DNA from: Poseidonocella pacifica
Lineage (GTDB): Bacteria; Pseudomonadota; Alphaproteobacteria; Rhodobacterales; Rhodobacteraceae
Length of the DNA: 64,000 nt
Assembly: GCF_900111875.1 (NCBI RefSeq)
Contig: NZ_FOJU01000005.1
Location: forward strand, 62,001 to 126,000
Direction of reading: 5' to 3'
Below the pieces are notes generated by a model. That model did not search any database. It was not told the DNA's origin and saw only the letters and a list, made by a program, of their open reading frames with translations. Shown here piece after piece: positions 27,473 to 35,915 of the stretch (position 1 is its first letter; every line of letters starts with the position of its first letter). A program made the position numbers and the translations under genes.

Positions 27473-28055
27473 GTTTCTCTGTGATGCGGACCGGTGCATC
27501 GAATGCAACGCCTGCGCGACCGTGTGCAAGAATGAGCACGAGGTTCCATGGGGGATGGTGCGCAGGCGCGTGGTGACCATCAATGACGGGGAAACGGACG
27601 AACGATCCGTGGCGGTTTCCTGCATGCACTGCACGGACGCGCCTTGCGTCGCCGTTTGTCCGACCTCGACCCTGTATCAGACCGATCTTGGCATTGTTCT
27701 GCACGACAAGGACAACTGTATTGGTTGCGGCTATTGCTTTTACGCCTGCCCCTTTGGCGCGCCGCAGTTCCCCGAAGCCACACTCATGGGCTCACGCGGC
27801 AAGATGGACAAATGCACCTATTGCGCGGGCGGCCCGGAAGAGAACGGGTCAGAGGCCGAGTTCAAGAAATATGGCCGCAACCGGATCGCGGAAGGCAAGC
27901 TTCCCATCTGTGCAGAGGTCTGTTCGACCCGAGCTCTGCTTGCCGGTGATGGCGATGTGGTGGGCGAGATTTATCGCGAAAGGGTCATTCACCGCGGATA
28001 CGGCTCGGGTGCCTGGGGCTGGAAAACCGCATATTATCCGGATGAGAAATCATGA
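27459..28055 (+). CDS. fdhB: formate dehydrogenase iron-sulfur subunit
   Basis: A 198-residue electron-transfer subunit with four [4Fe-4S] clusters: CIECNACATVC, CMHCTDAPCVAVC, CIGCGYCFYAC and a final set KCTYC...CAEVC. It carries electrons from the molybdopterin subunit to the cytochrome b. Unlike Escherichia coli FdnH, it lacks a C-terminal membrane helix. GGAGG is 6 bp before the ATG. The stop codon overlaps fdhC (ATGA). Confidence 0.96.
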   Translation: MARLKFLCDADRCIECNACATVCKNEHEVPWGMVRRRVVTINDGETDERSVAVSCMHCTDAPCVAVCPTSTLYQTDLGIVLHDKDNCIGCGYCFYACPFGAPQFPEATLMGSRGKMDKCTYCAGGPEENGSEAEFKKYGRNRIAEGKLPICAEVCSTRALLAGDGDVVGEIYRERVIHRGYGSGAWGWKTAYYPDEKS

Positions 28056-29266
28056 GCGACGTCATTGTCCGTGGCCGGGACTTTACGGCCTATCGCATCG
28101 GAGGTGCCATCGCGGCGGCGCTTCTTTTCGCAGCCCTCCTCTGGCAGACCTATGAGATTTTCGACGGCGACGCCATGACCGTGCCGGAGACCAGCTGGAC
28201 AGCGGTGAATGACGGCGAAGGATCGGGGGAGAATGCCGTTCTGGCCGACGATATTCTTGTCGCGCGTACCCGCCTGCTGGATGAACGGTTCAAGACAGGC
28301 CCCTCTCCCGAAGAGCCGGGATTTGCAGCTCAGGCCGGGCAAACCCTCGTGGAGGAGCCAATTGACGGCTATTCCAAAGCCCTTCCCGAAGCATGGATGA
28401 CGGGCGACGCGGAAATGCTCCGGATGCTACGTCCCGGTCAACGCACCGAGGGGCTCTCTTCGTTGCCCTACGTCAACGCGGCGCTTTTTGAGCGTCCGGA
28501 GGGGCGCGACTGGCGGCTGGGCATGGCCGACTTCATTACCCATCTTGGCGCGCTCGTGATCCTGGGCTTCGCTTTTTTGCTTGCGCTATTGCTCGCCATC
28601 CGTGGGCGGGTGCCCATCGCGGAGGGGCGTGCCCGAACCAAGGTCAAACGGTTCGGTTTTCTGGAACGCGCGACCCATTGGATGACGGCGACGAGCTTTA
28701 TCGGGTTGGCTCTCACGGGTATCGTCATTGCCTATGGCGAAACGCTTATTTTGCCCTTTGGCGGTGACTTGCTGGGGCAAGCGGGCTGGATCGCCACTTG
28801 GGGCCATGCCGTTTGTTTCCCGCCCTTCGCGTTTGGAATTCTGATAATGGGGATCATGTGGGTCGGGCGTAACATACCGGATCGTCTTGATTGGATTTGG
28901 CTCAAGAATGGCGGCGGGCTCTTTTCTGACGAAGGGCCAAACCCGCCGGCGAAAAAGTTCAACGCAGGTCAGAAACTCATCTTCTGGTCGGCGATGCTGG
29001 GCGGCATTCTCATGGTAGGCACTGGGGTCATGCTGATGTTCCCCTTCTTCTTTCTCGGGCTCGAAGCGCAGGCATGGGTCATGTTGGGCCACGCCACTGT
29101 TGCTACGTTCCTCATCGCCATTTTCATTGGCCATATCTACATCGGCACGGTGGGAATGCAGGGCGCGATTGATGCGATGTGGTCTGGCCGTGTGGATCGC
29201 AACTGGGCCAAGGAGCACCACGAACTTTGGCTGAAGGACATCGAGAAAGAGGAGACTGCGCGATGA
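28052..29266 (+). CDS. fdhC: formate dehydrogenase cytochrome b556 (gamma) subunit
   Basis: A 404-residue membrane protein that passes electrons from fdhB to quinone. An N-terminal helix (IGGAIAAALLFAALLWQTY) and a periplasmic stretch of about 110 residues precede the usual four-helix cytochrome b core, which starts near RFGFLERATHWMTATSF with its heme-binding His. Further His residues occur in WGHAVCFPPF and FIGHIYIGT. It is nearly twice the length of E. coli FdnI, typical of the alphaproteobacterial form. It overlaps both neighbours by 4 bp. Confidence 0.94.
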   Translation: MSDVIVRGRDFTAYRIGGAIAAALLFAALLWQTYEIFDGDAMTVPETSWTAVNDGEGSGENAVLADDILVARTRLLDERFKTGPSPEEPGFAAQAGQTLVEEPIDGYSKALPEAWMTGDAEMLRMLRPGQRTEGLSSLPYVNAALFERPEGRDWRLGMADFITHLGALVILGFAFLLALLLAIRGRVPIAEGRARTKVKRFGFLERATHWMTATSFIGLALTGIVIAYGETLILPFGGDLLGQAGWIATWGHAVCFPPFAFGILIMGIMWVGRNIPDRLDWIWLKNGGGLFSDEGPNPPAKKFNAGQKLIFWSAMLGGILMVGTGVMLMFPFFFLGLEAQAWVMLGHATVATFLIAIFIGHIYIGTVGMQGAIDAMWSGRVDRNWAKEHHELWLKDIEKEETAR

Positions 29267-29433
29267 CCTCATTTCTGGCAGGCTTTGGTTTCGCCGCTGT
29301 GGTCGCTGGCGCGACCTTCTGGGGGCTGACCAATCTCGATGTGACCTCCGCGGGGCGATATGAGGATGCATCGGTGCATATTCACGAGGATGCAGAGCAC
29401 TATCAGGGTGTGCAGTCTGACGCGCTCGACTGA
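29263..29433 (+). CDS. small membrane protein at the end of the formate dehydrogenase operon
   Basis: A 56-residue protein, not recognised as a known family. One transmembrane helix (SFLAGFGFAAVVAGATFWGL) is followed by a polar, acidic, His-containing tail (SVHIHEDAEHYQG). The ATG overlaps the fdhC stop codon (ATGA), strong evidence that it is real and co-translated. As fdhB has no membrane anchor, a role in assembling or anchoring the complex is possible, but this is speculation. Confidence 0.7.
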   Translation: MTSFLAGFGFAAVVAGATFWGLTNLDVTSAGRYEDASVHIHEDAEHYQGVQSDALD

Positions 29434-29468
29434 GCCATCCAATTACCACTGACCAATCCATCCCCCTC

Positions 29469-29508
29469 AAAAAAGCACGCCCCGCTCAGGGGAAGAGCGG
29501 GGCGTGCT
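29469..29508 (-). terminator. strong intrinsic terminator of the DJ-1/PfpI gene
   Basis: A perfect 14-bp stem (AGCACGCCCCGCTC, 29474-29487, with 29495-29508) and 7-nt loop. On the minus strand it is followed by a run of six T (29474-29469), so it ends transcription of the minus-strand gene 29586-30146. The hairpin may also slow transcripts from the formate dehydrogenase operon. Confidence 0.88.
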
Positions 29509-29585
29509 GGCATTCAGATCGCAGGCTCTGGGCCCTAAGGCCCGGCCTTTTGGGGGATGGAACGACCTGAACGCCGTTCCTTCGA

Positions 29586-30146
29586 TCAGGCGGCCTGACG
29601 GTCGTGACGGCCTTCTTCGATCTCTTCGACGATCTTGGCAACGAAAGCCGGAAGGTCGTCCGGGTTGCGGCTGGTCACGATGCCATTGTCGGCGACCACT
29701 TCGCTATCCTGCCAGTTCGCGCCGGCGTTGATCAGGTCGGTGCGGATGGACGAATAAGACGTCGCATCGCGGCCTTTGATGATCCCCGCTTCGACGAGGA
29801 GCCATGGCGCGTGGCACACGGCGGCGATGGTCTTGCCGGAGTTGTGGAACGCTTTGATAAGGTCGATTACCTCGGGCAACGTGCGCAGGATGTCGGGGTT
29901 GATCTGACCGCCCGGAAGCACCAGCGCGGTGAAGTCGTCAGCGTTCACATCGGAGATCTTGGCATCCGCGGTAACACTGCTGCCCCAGTCGTCGGTATCC
30001 CAGCCCTTGATGTCGTTGCCATCGGGCGTGGCGAGCGTAACCGTTGCGCCTTTCTTGGCCAGTTCGTCGCGGGGGTACTCAAGTTCCGACTGCTCGAAAC
30101 CGTTTGTCGACAGGATGAGGATCTTTGCTTCGGTAATGCTTGGCAT
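29586..30146 (-). CDS. DJ-1/PfpI family protein (class I glutamine amidotransferase-like)
   Basis: A 186-residue cytoplasmic protein with the nucleophile-elbow motif AAVCHAPWLLVEA and the conserved Glu in TNGFEQSELEYPRDEL. Relatives act as stress-induced chaperones, deglycases or peptidases (PfpI, YhbO). AGGAG precedes the ATG. A consensus EcfG promoter lies just upstream and a strong terminator after the gene, so it can be a monocistronic general-stress gene, though readthrough from the oxidase operon upstream is also possible. Confidence 0.93.
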   Translation of the reverse strand: MPSITEAKILILSTNGFEQSELEYPRDELAKKGATVTLATPDGNDIKGWDTDDWGSSVTADAKISDVNADDFTALVLPGGQINPDILRTLPEVIDLIKAFHNSGKTIAAVCHAPWLLVEAGIIKGRDATSYSSIRTDLINAGANWQDSEVVADNGIVTSRNPDDLPAFVAKIVEEIEEGRHDRQAA

Positions 30147-30179
30147 TGCGTTTCTCCTTCATTTGAAGTGTGCCCTACC

Positions 30180-30204
30180 AACGTCCCGACCAGTGCCTTG
30201 TTCC
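30180..30204 (-). promoter_or_regulatory. EcfG-type promoter of the DJ-1/PfpI gene
   Basis: Minus strand GGAAC (30204-30200), 16 bp, CGTT (30183-30180), ending 33 bp before the ATG at 30146. Confidence 0.8.
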
Positions 30205-30211
30205 AAGGTCT

Positions 30212-31303
30212 TCAGGGTTTCTCTGCACCTGCGAAAAACGCCGCAAGATCGGCAATATCCTCATCCTCGAGGGGGCGCGCCGCAGCATGCATTCGGTTTG
30301 CTCCGGGGGAGGAGGTAACCGGTTCCTCGCGCCAGAGGCGCAGCCAGATGGTGATCCACCTGGCGTCCTGACCTGTGATCCTCGGCGTGTCCGGGCGCCG
30401 CTCATTGTCATGACAGGACAGGCAGGAGGGGATATCATCATCCTCATCGCCGCGACGGGCAAGTTCCTCACCGCGCGCGGCATCGCCGTCGTTGAGAGTC
30501 TGACCCCGCCATGTTCCGTCCAAGCCTGCGTAGTGGCTGGCAAGCTCGGAGATCTGCTTGTCGGTAAGCGATGCCGCGAGCGGCTCCATGAATCCGCTTT
30601 GCCGAATATCGGCGCGATAGGCACGCAAGGCATCTGCGAGATAGGTTGCACTTTGGCCGGCAAGCTTTGGCGCCATTCCATCCCGGCCCAGTCCATCTGT
30701 CCCGTGGCAACGATTGCAGCTTTCCTGCAGGCTCAGATCCCCGCTCAGCGCGCCGAAGCTCACGGCGGCTCGGCCCCCGTCTTGGGCCGAAGGACCAAAC
30801 GCCATCTCGCGGTAGTCTTCTTCGGAGACGTCCTGATAGACCGACATGAACGCGGCAACGGCCCAAGGCTCATCGGGGCGATGAGCGCCCGACCATTCAG
30901 GCATCCCGGTGTATTTCAACCCGTGACGGACCAACCAATAGTATTCTTCGGTCTCGAAGTCGGCATCGTTCAGCGGTGGCGGCGCAGGGCGCATTCCCTT
31001 GACAATGGGGCTTCGCGGCAGACCGGGTGCCCCGTGGCAGGATGCGCATCCTGTGGCGTAGTGGCCCGCGCCGAGCCGTTGCAGCGCCGGATCTGCGGGG
31101 TCCATGTAAGAGGGCGGCGCCAGCGTGAGAGATCGGATCGCAACCGCGTTTTGCATGTAGCCATGCAAAGCCCAGCGAACGGGCGAGAAGTGCGGCACGG
31201 ATGCGGCGATATTGTAGGGCGCCAGAAAGAAGAATGCCGCACCGCCCAACAGGGCAATCCCTGCGCCAACGGCAAGCCTGCGAGGTGTGATGCGGATCTT
31301 CAT
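30212..31303 (-). CDS. triheme cytochrome c (membrane anchored)
   Basis: A 363-residue protein with an N-terminal membrane anchor or signal (RRLAVGAGIALLGGAAFFFL) and three heme c sites CASCH, CNRCH and CLSCH, each within its own cytochrome c domain. Candidate axial Met residues follow (for example in KYTGMPEWSG). Last gene of the oxidase operon: its ATG overlaps the ctaG stop codon (ATGA). It probably feeds electrons into the CuA/heme c subunit of this oxidase (inference). The open frame continues upstream through ctaG, but ATG 31303 is the true start by motif and overlap. Confidence 0.88.
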   Translation of the reverse strand: MKIRITPRRLAVGAGIALLGGAAFFFLAPYNIAASVPHFSPVRWALHGYMQNAVAIRSLTLAPPSYMDPADPALQRLGAGHYATGCASCHGAPGLPRSPIVKGMRPAPPPLNDADFETEEYYWLVRHGLKYTGMPEWSGAHRPDEPWAVAAFMSVYQDVSEEDYREMAFGPSAQDGGRAAVSFGALSGDLSLQESCNRCHGTDGLGRDGMAPKLAGQSATYLADALRAYRADIRQSGFMEPLAASLTDKQISELASHYAGLDGTWRGQTLNDGDAARGEELARRGDEDDDIPSCLSCHDNERRPDTPRITGQDARWITIWLRLWREEPVTSSPGANRMHAAARPLEDEDIADLAAFFAGAEKP

Positions 31304-31881
31304 GGCGTGGCCTCCTCCTGAAGTCGAAGCGCGGGGGCCAGTCGCGCCAAGGCGAAACCGAGATAGAGCGCGCCGCCGGCCCCGGCCATGAGCGCTCCGG
31401 CAATCTGCTGCTCTGCAAGTGCGTCCAACCCGAAATACCCTGCGCAGATGTCGCCATATAGCTCCCGCGGAGAAAGGCCGATGAGGGCGCCCAAAAGGGT
31501 CATGTGCATGACCGTCCCCAGAAGCACGACAGCCCCCCCCAGTCGTCCCGCCGAATTGACCACGGCCCACAGAAGCAGGCCTACGGCAAGGAAACTGCCT
31601 TGCTCCAGCACAAGACCCAAGTTGGAAAGCCGCGCCCAGAGATGTGCGGACGGTGGGTGCCAGCCCCAGACAACGAGCATTTCGGCAACGACGGCGAGGG
31701 CCAGCCAGACCGGCCCTGCGCCCCACCGCAGGCGCGGCGCAAGAAGTGCGGGAACCACGGCGACGATCCCCAGATGCAGGACCATGTGCAGGATGATGGA
31801 ACCGGCTGCGAGCTCCGGCAGGGGGCCAAGCCACAGAATGGCAAGAAGCAATGCCCCGGCTGTCCGACTGGCTACCAGCAT
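31300..31881 (-). CDS. ctaG: cytochrome c oxidase assembly factor CtaG (caa3 type)
   Basis: A 193-residue multi-helix membrane protein with conserved His residues in ILHMVLHLG, WGWHPPSAH and GTVMHMTLLGALIG, the pattern of the caa3-type CtaG family involved in assembling the CuB site of terminal oxidases. It overlaps the upstream small membrane protein gene by 10 bp and the downstream cytochrome c gene by 4 bp. Confidence 0.87.
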   Translation of the reverse strand: MLVASRTAGALLLAILWLGPLPELAAGSIILHMVLHLGIVAVVPALLAPRLRWGAGPVWLALAVVAEMLVVWGWHPPSAHLWARLSNLGLVLEQGSFLAVGLLLWAVVNSAGRLGGAVVLLGTVMHMTLLGALIGLSPRELYGDICAGYFGLDALAEQQIAGALMAGAGGALYLGFALARLAPALRLQEEATP

Positions 31882-32258
31882 CTTGCGAATACCAGTGCAG
31901 GGGCGGCGGTGAAGCAGATTGCGATGGCGCTCAACGCGGCGAGCAAAAGGGAAACATGGCCGAGGAAACGTTTCCGGTCATGCGAGGTGTTCTGGTTGAT
32001 CTCATTCTCGACGGAGAACGTGCCTCCATAGCTGTGAAGAGCGCGGTAGGCGAGAAAAGCGATTGCGCCCAATGATAGTGCCGTCAGTGCCGCGATGATC
32101 CACCGGGGGGTGGTCAGCGACGCGGGCACCGTCCCGGAGAACTTTGCGCACCAGACCGCCGCGACCCAGTAGCAGAGCAGGAAATGCCCCGCCCAGATCG
32201 ACGGGATCGTGGCGACGATCCAGACGGAACCTTCACTGATCAGTCGGGGATACTTCAC
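31872..32258 (-). CDS. small three-helix membrane protein of the oxidase operon (subunit IV/CoxP-like position)
   Basis: A 128-residue protein with three predicted membrane helices (IVATIPSIWAGHFLLCYW; WIIAALTALSLGAIAFL; HVSLLLAALSAIAICFTAA). Not recognised as a defined family. Its place between the subunit I-III fusion and ctaG corresponds to CoxP or a subunit IV in coxMNOP-like clusters. The start is GTG 32258, overlapping the stop codon of the fusion gene (GTGA); a longer upstream frame lies within the fusion gene and has no family match. Confidence 0.72.
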   Translation of the reverse strand: MKYPRLISEGSVWIVATIPSIWAGHFLLCYWVAAVWCAKFSGTVPASLTTPRWIIAALTALSLGAIAFLAYRALHSYGGTFSVENEINQNTSHDRKRFLGHVSLLLAALSAIAICFTAAPALVFARCW

Positions 32259-34804
32259 GCTGTACCCCCTGAAACGAGAGGGAAGATCCCGAGCAACAGA
32301 TAGGTGATCAGCGCGGTGACGGCCATGAAGTGCCAGTAAAGCGTGACGTTGCGCAGATCTGCGTCGTGAAACGGAGTCAGGTGCCCGGCCCAGCTTCGCG
32401 CCGCGCAATAGGGCAGCATCAGAGCGCCCGCCGCGATATGCCCCGCAAGCCAGAGGATCAGCACCCAGCATGTCGCATCATAGGCGTGCCGGGTCGGGTT
32501 CAGATCGGAGGCAAGACAAGCCCACCCCATGGCTGCAACTCCGGTAAGGCCGACGATTGGCGCGATGAGAAGAAGCGTCCGTGCTGCCTCGCGCCTTCCG
32601 TTGCGGTTCCAGACACATGCCGTATTCACAAGCGCCCACGCCCCAAGGCAGAGCGCCAATCCGAGCAAGAGATACAGAGCGTCAGGTGGGACTGTCCCAA
32701 CCGGTGGAAAGCTCTCGTGGACGGTCCAGAAGAACATGTAGGCAAAGACCAGACCGAAAAAGGCTGTCATATCCCCGATCATCATGATGAACATCGCCCA
32801 CCAGCCAACAGCACGGCTGCCCGATGCATAGAGGGGGAGGTGAAGGCCGCGACTGCAGTCCTTGCTATCCTTCTCGGGGATCAATCCCGTACCCGTCCAC
32901 AGCCACCAGATGAGCGCTGCGACAAACCCTATGCCGCTCAGCGCAGTGGGAACCCACCAATGGTAAGTCGCGAAGATGAACACGCCCCCGAGCAGAAGTG
33001 CACAAAGCAGCGTCTTGTAGGTGGGGCCGGGAACACGCTGCACGAACATTGGGCGCGCATCGAGGATATCCGTCACCATGAGTTCGCGTTTGCCTTCCTT
33101 TGCATCGGGAAGGAACCACTCGCCGCGGTCGACCTGCCCCAGCAGGCCATCTTGCTGCCAAAGAGGATAGCGGGTGGAGATGACGGGGATCGAACGGATC
33201 CCCCATGGCATGTCGGGTACCTCGCCCGACCATTCCATGGTGCCGGCGTTCCACGGATTTCGCGCGGCGAGGGGCTGTTTTCCCTTGGGTCGCAATACAT
33301 CCCAGGCCAGTACGGCAAAGCCCGCCGCCATGATGAACGCCCCAGCCGTGGAGACCATGTTCAGCAGGCCCCAGCCATCCTCCAGTGAATAGGTCCAGAC
33401 CCGCCGAGGCATGCCGAGGATCCCCGTCCAATGCATCGGCAGGAAGGCCGTGTTGAACCCGCCGAACATGAGCCAGAAAGCCCATTTTCCAAGCCGGTCG
33501 GACAGCATTTTCGACGTGGCGAAGGGATACCAATAGTAGATCCCGGCAAGCAGCGGGAAGAGCATGCCGCCAATGAGTGTATAGTGCAGGTGCGCGACGA
33601 TGAAGTAGCTGTCATGGGCTTGCCAGTCGAAGGGCACGAGCGCGACCATGACCCCGGTCAACCCGCCAAAGACGAAGATCGCAAGCGCGCCCGACGCAAA
33701 AAGCATGGGGATCGATGGCACGAACCGGCCGAGCATCAGGGTGGCAAGGAAACAGAAGATCTGCACCCCGGTCGGAATGGCCACCGCCTCGGAAGCAGCC
33801 GAAAAGAAACTCAGCGAGATGTTCGGGAGACCCGTGGTGAACATGTGATGCACCCAGAGGCCGAAACTGAGAAAGGCGATGCCCACGGCGGAAAGAACGA
33901 CGAGCGAATGCCCCACCATGGGATGGCGTGCGAAGGTGGGCAGGATCGTCGCGATCAGGGCGATGGAGGGGAGAAAGATGATGTAAACTTCTGGATGCCC
34001 GAAGATCCAGAAAAGGTGTTGCCAGAGAAGGGGGTCGCCGCCCTTGTCCACATCAAAGAAAACCCAGCCAAAGGCGCGTTCCATCTCAAGCAGCAGGTCG
34101 CCAGCAATCAGTGGCGGGAAGGCAAAAAGGATCATGCCGCCAACCACGAGGACGTACCAACAATAGAGCGGCATGAGGTTGAGCCGCATCCCCGGCGGGC
34201 GGCACTTCAAAACGCCAATGATGAGTTCGATGGCTGCCGCGATGGAGGCCACTTCGATAAAGCTGAGCCCCAGAAGCCAGATATCGGTTCCGATCCCCGT
34301 TTGCTTTGGGTCGGACGAGAGCGGCGGATACATGAACCATCCGCCGTCCGGCGCGGCATCGAAAAAGATCGATCCGCAGACAAAGACGCCCCCAATCAGA
34401 AAACACCAGTATCCGAAGGCCGAAAGACGCGGGAAGGGCAGGTCCCGCGCCCCGAGGATCTCCGGCAGGACCATGATCGCCACGGCCTCAAAAATCGGGA
34501 CCGCAAAGAGGAACATCATCACCGTGCCGTGCATGGTGAAGGCTTGATTATAGAAATCCATCGACAGAAGATCGTTTTCGGGGACTGCCAATTGGCTGCG
34601 CATCAGAAGCGCAAGGACCCCGGCGAAGACAAAGAAGGCGAAGGAGGTCAGGAGATACCACCTGCCGACAATGGAGTTGTTGACCGCCGAAAACCGCCGC
34701 CATCCCGTGGGTTCTCTCCAGACATCGAGCAGGCGGGAGCGTTGGGCTTCGTCGCGCGCCTTGTCATAAGGAGCTGGCGGAGCGAGATCGTCCGTCCAGC
34801 TCAT
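32255..34804 (-). CDS. cytochrome c oxidase subunit I-III fusion
   Basis: An 849-residue terminal oxidase core. Subunit I occupies about residues 1-560: heme a His in HGTVMMF, CuB/Tyr motif GHPEVY, CuB His pair WVHHM and heme ligands AHLHY are all kept. Subunit III-like helices start near residue 640 (SRAVGWWAMFIMMIGDMTAF) and run to the end. Odd points: the K-channel lysine of PTGxKxF is glutamine (PTGVQIF, codon 33763-33761), and the D-channel Asn is Ser (ARDLPFPRLS). The gene order fits the alternative coxMNOP oxidases. It overlaps the genes on both sides by 4 bp. Confidence 0.93.
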   Translation of the reverse strand: MSWTDDLAPPAPYDKARDEAQRSRLLDVWREPTGWRRFSAVNNSIVGRWYLLTSFAFFVFAGVLALLMRSQLAVPENDLLSMDFYNQAFTMHGTVMMFLFAVPIFEAVAIMVLPEILGARDLPFPRLSAFGYWCFLIGGVFVCGSIFFDAAPDGGWFMYPPLSSDPKQTGIGTDIWLLGLSFIEVASIAAAIELIIGVLKCRPPGMRLNLMPLYCWYVLVVGGMILFAFPPLIAGDLLLEMERAFGWVFFDVDKGGDPLLWQHLFWIFGHPEVYIIFLPSIALIATILPTFARHPMVGHSLVVLSAVGIAFLSFGLWVHHMFTTGLPNISLSFFSAASEAVAIPTGVQIFCFLATLMLGRFVPSIPMLFASGALAIFVFGGLTGVMVALVPFDWQAHDSYFIVAHLHYTLIGGMLFPLLAGIYYWYPFATSKMLSDRLGKWAFWLMFGGFNTAFLPMHWTGILGMPRRVWTYSLEDGWGLLNMVSTAGAFIMAAGFAVLAWDVLRPKGKQPLAARNPWNAGTMEWSGEVPDMPWGIRSIPVISTRYPLWQQDGLLGQVDRGEWFLPDAKEGKRELMVTDILDARPMFVQRVPGPTYKTLLCALLLGGVFIFATYHWWVPTALSGIGFVAALIWWLWTGTGLIPEKDSKDCSRGLHLPLYASGSRAVGWWAMFIMMIGDMTAFFGLVFAYMFFWTVHESFPPVGTVPPDALYLLLGLALCLGAWALVNTACVWNRNGRREAARTLLLIAPIVGLTGVAAMGWACLASDLNPTRHAYDATCWVLILWLAGHIAAGALMLPYCAARSWAGHLTPFHDADLRNVTLYWHFMAVTALITYLLLGIFPLVSGGTA

Positions 34805-35754
34805 GTCAGGCTCAGGAGGTAGTCGATCATGTCCTCGAGCTCCTCGGTTGGAATGTCGGGATATGCGGGCATCTTCACGCCGGGCTTGAGCGTGTCGGTA
34901 TGGGTGATCCAGTGCCGGAGCGTGTCACGGTCCAGTGCCAGGATCCCCGCGCCGAGAGATGTTCGTGCGCCAAAATGGGTGAGATCCGGTCCAACCAGGC
35001 CCTGCGCTTCGGTTCCTCGGATGGTGTGGCAGGCACCGCATCCTTCTCCAAGAAAGGCCTCCAGCCCCGGACCACTCTCGGGTTGAGCCGGGGCGGCTTC
35101 GTCTTCGAGCCATGCGTCGAATGCGTCCGGCTCCATCACGATCACGTTGAACCGCATCTGGGCATGAGCGCCGCCGCAGTATTCTGCGCACAACCCACCC
35201 CAGTTCCCCACCGTCGTCGGGGTCAGTGTGAGGCGGTTTTCCCGCCCCGGGATCATGTCGATCTTGCCGCCCAGAGCCGGGGCCCAGAACGAATGGATCA
35301 CATCGTCTGCCGTAAGGAGAATCTCCGCCGTCCGGCCACGCGGAAGCCGCACTTCATTGGCTGTTACCACTCCGCCGGGATACCCGACCCGCCACCACCA
35401 TTGCTCCCCTTCGACCTCCAGAGTCAGATCGCTCCGCTCGGCAACAATGCTCTTCAGGGTGAGAAGCCCCGTGCCGAGCAGGGCGGCGAGCACGACGGTG
35501 GGAAAGGCAAAGCCGCCCCAGAGGATCATGCGCCGCGCCGATTTTTCGGTATTGGATCGACCAGAGGACCGCATGGCAAAGAACGCCAGCGCCATGACGA
35601 TCAGCCATATCACACCGGCCCCCGCAAAGAGAATCCACGCCAGCGTTTCAATGCTTTGGGCCTCTTCCGAGGCGCCTGAAAACCAGTAGTGCCGCCCAGA
35701 GCAACCGGGCAGACACAAAAGAGCAGTAAGAATCGCGGTCTTCGGCCTGAAAAT
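34801..35754 (-). CDS. cytochrome c oxidase subunit II with fused cytochrome c domain (lipoprotein)
   Basis: A 317-residue electron-entry subunit. Two membrane helices are followed by the cupredoxin domain with the CuA site CAEYCGGAHAQM and a C-terminal cytochrome c domain with CGACH and a later MPAYPDIP ligand block. No ATG or GTG exists in frame upstream; the first standard candidate is TTG 35718, which would cut the signal peptide. ATT at 35754-35752, 7 bp after GGAG, instead gives MFRPKTAILTALLCLPGC, a full lipoprotein signal with Cys18. Its stop codon overlaps the I-III fusion start (ATGA). An EcfG promoter lies upstream. Confidence 0.9.
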   Translation of the reverse strand: MFRPKTAILTALLCLPGCSGRHYWFSGASEEAQSIETLAWILFAGAGVIWLIVMALAFFAMRSSGRSNTEKSARRMILWGGFAFPTVVLAALLGTGLLTLKSIVAERSDLTLEVEGEQWWWRVGYPGGVVTANEVRLPRGRTAEILLTADDVIHSFWAPALGGKIDMIPGRENRLTLTPTTVGNWGGLCAEYCGGAHAQMRFNVIVMEPDAFDAWLEDEAAPAQPESGPGLEAFLGEGCGACHTIRGTEAQGLVGPDLTHFGARTSLGAGILALDRDTLRHWITHTDTLKPGVKMPAYPDIPTEELEDMIDYLLSLT

Positions 35755-35789
35755 GGGACGTCTCCGGATTGTCGGAAAACCGGATACGG

Positions 35790-35815
35790 AACGCGCAGTT
35801 AGGCGGGAATGTTCC
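35790..35815 (-). promoter_or_regulatory. EcfG-type promoter of the oxidase operon
   Basis: Minus strand GGAAC (35815-35811), 17 bp, CGTT (35793-35790), 35 bp before the proposed ATT start. Confidence 0.72.
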
Positions 35816-35889
35816 CGATCTTGGAAAACAAAAGTGGAATTCTGCGGCGTGAGGTTTGTTGCACCAAAGGGATCGCCATGGACAAATTA

Positions 35890-35915
35890 GGAACCCACTG
35901 AAATACTCTTTCGTA
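35890..35915 (+). promoter_or_regulatory. weak EcfG-like promoter before heme oxygenase
   Basis: GGAAC (35890-35894), 17 bp, CGTA (35912-35915), one mismatch to the -10 consensus, about 95 bp before the ATG. Confidence 0.4.

Noticed and set aside
33431-34822. 463-codon plus-strand frame opposite the oxidase fusion gene.
   Set aside because: Shadow of the fusion gene with charged, low-complexity translation.
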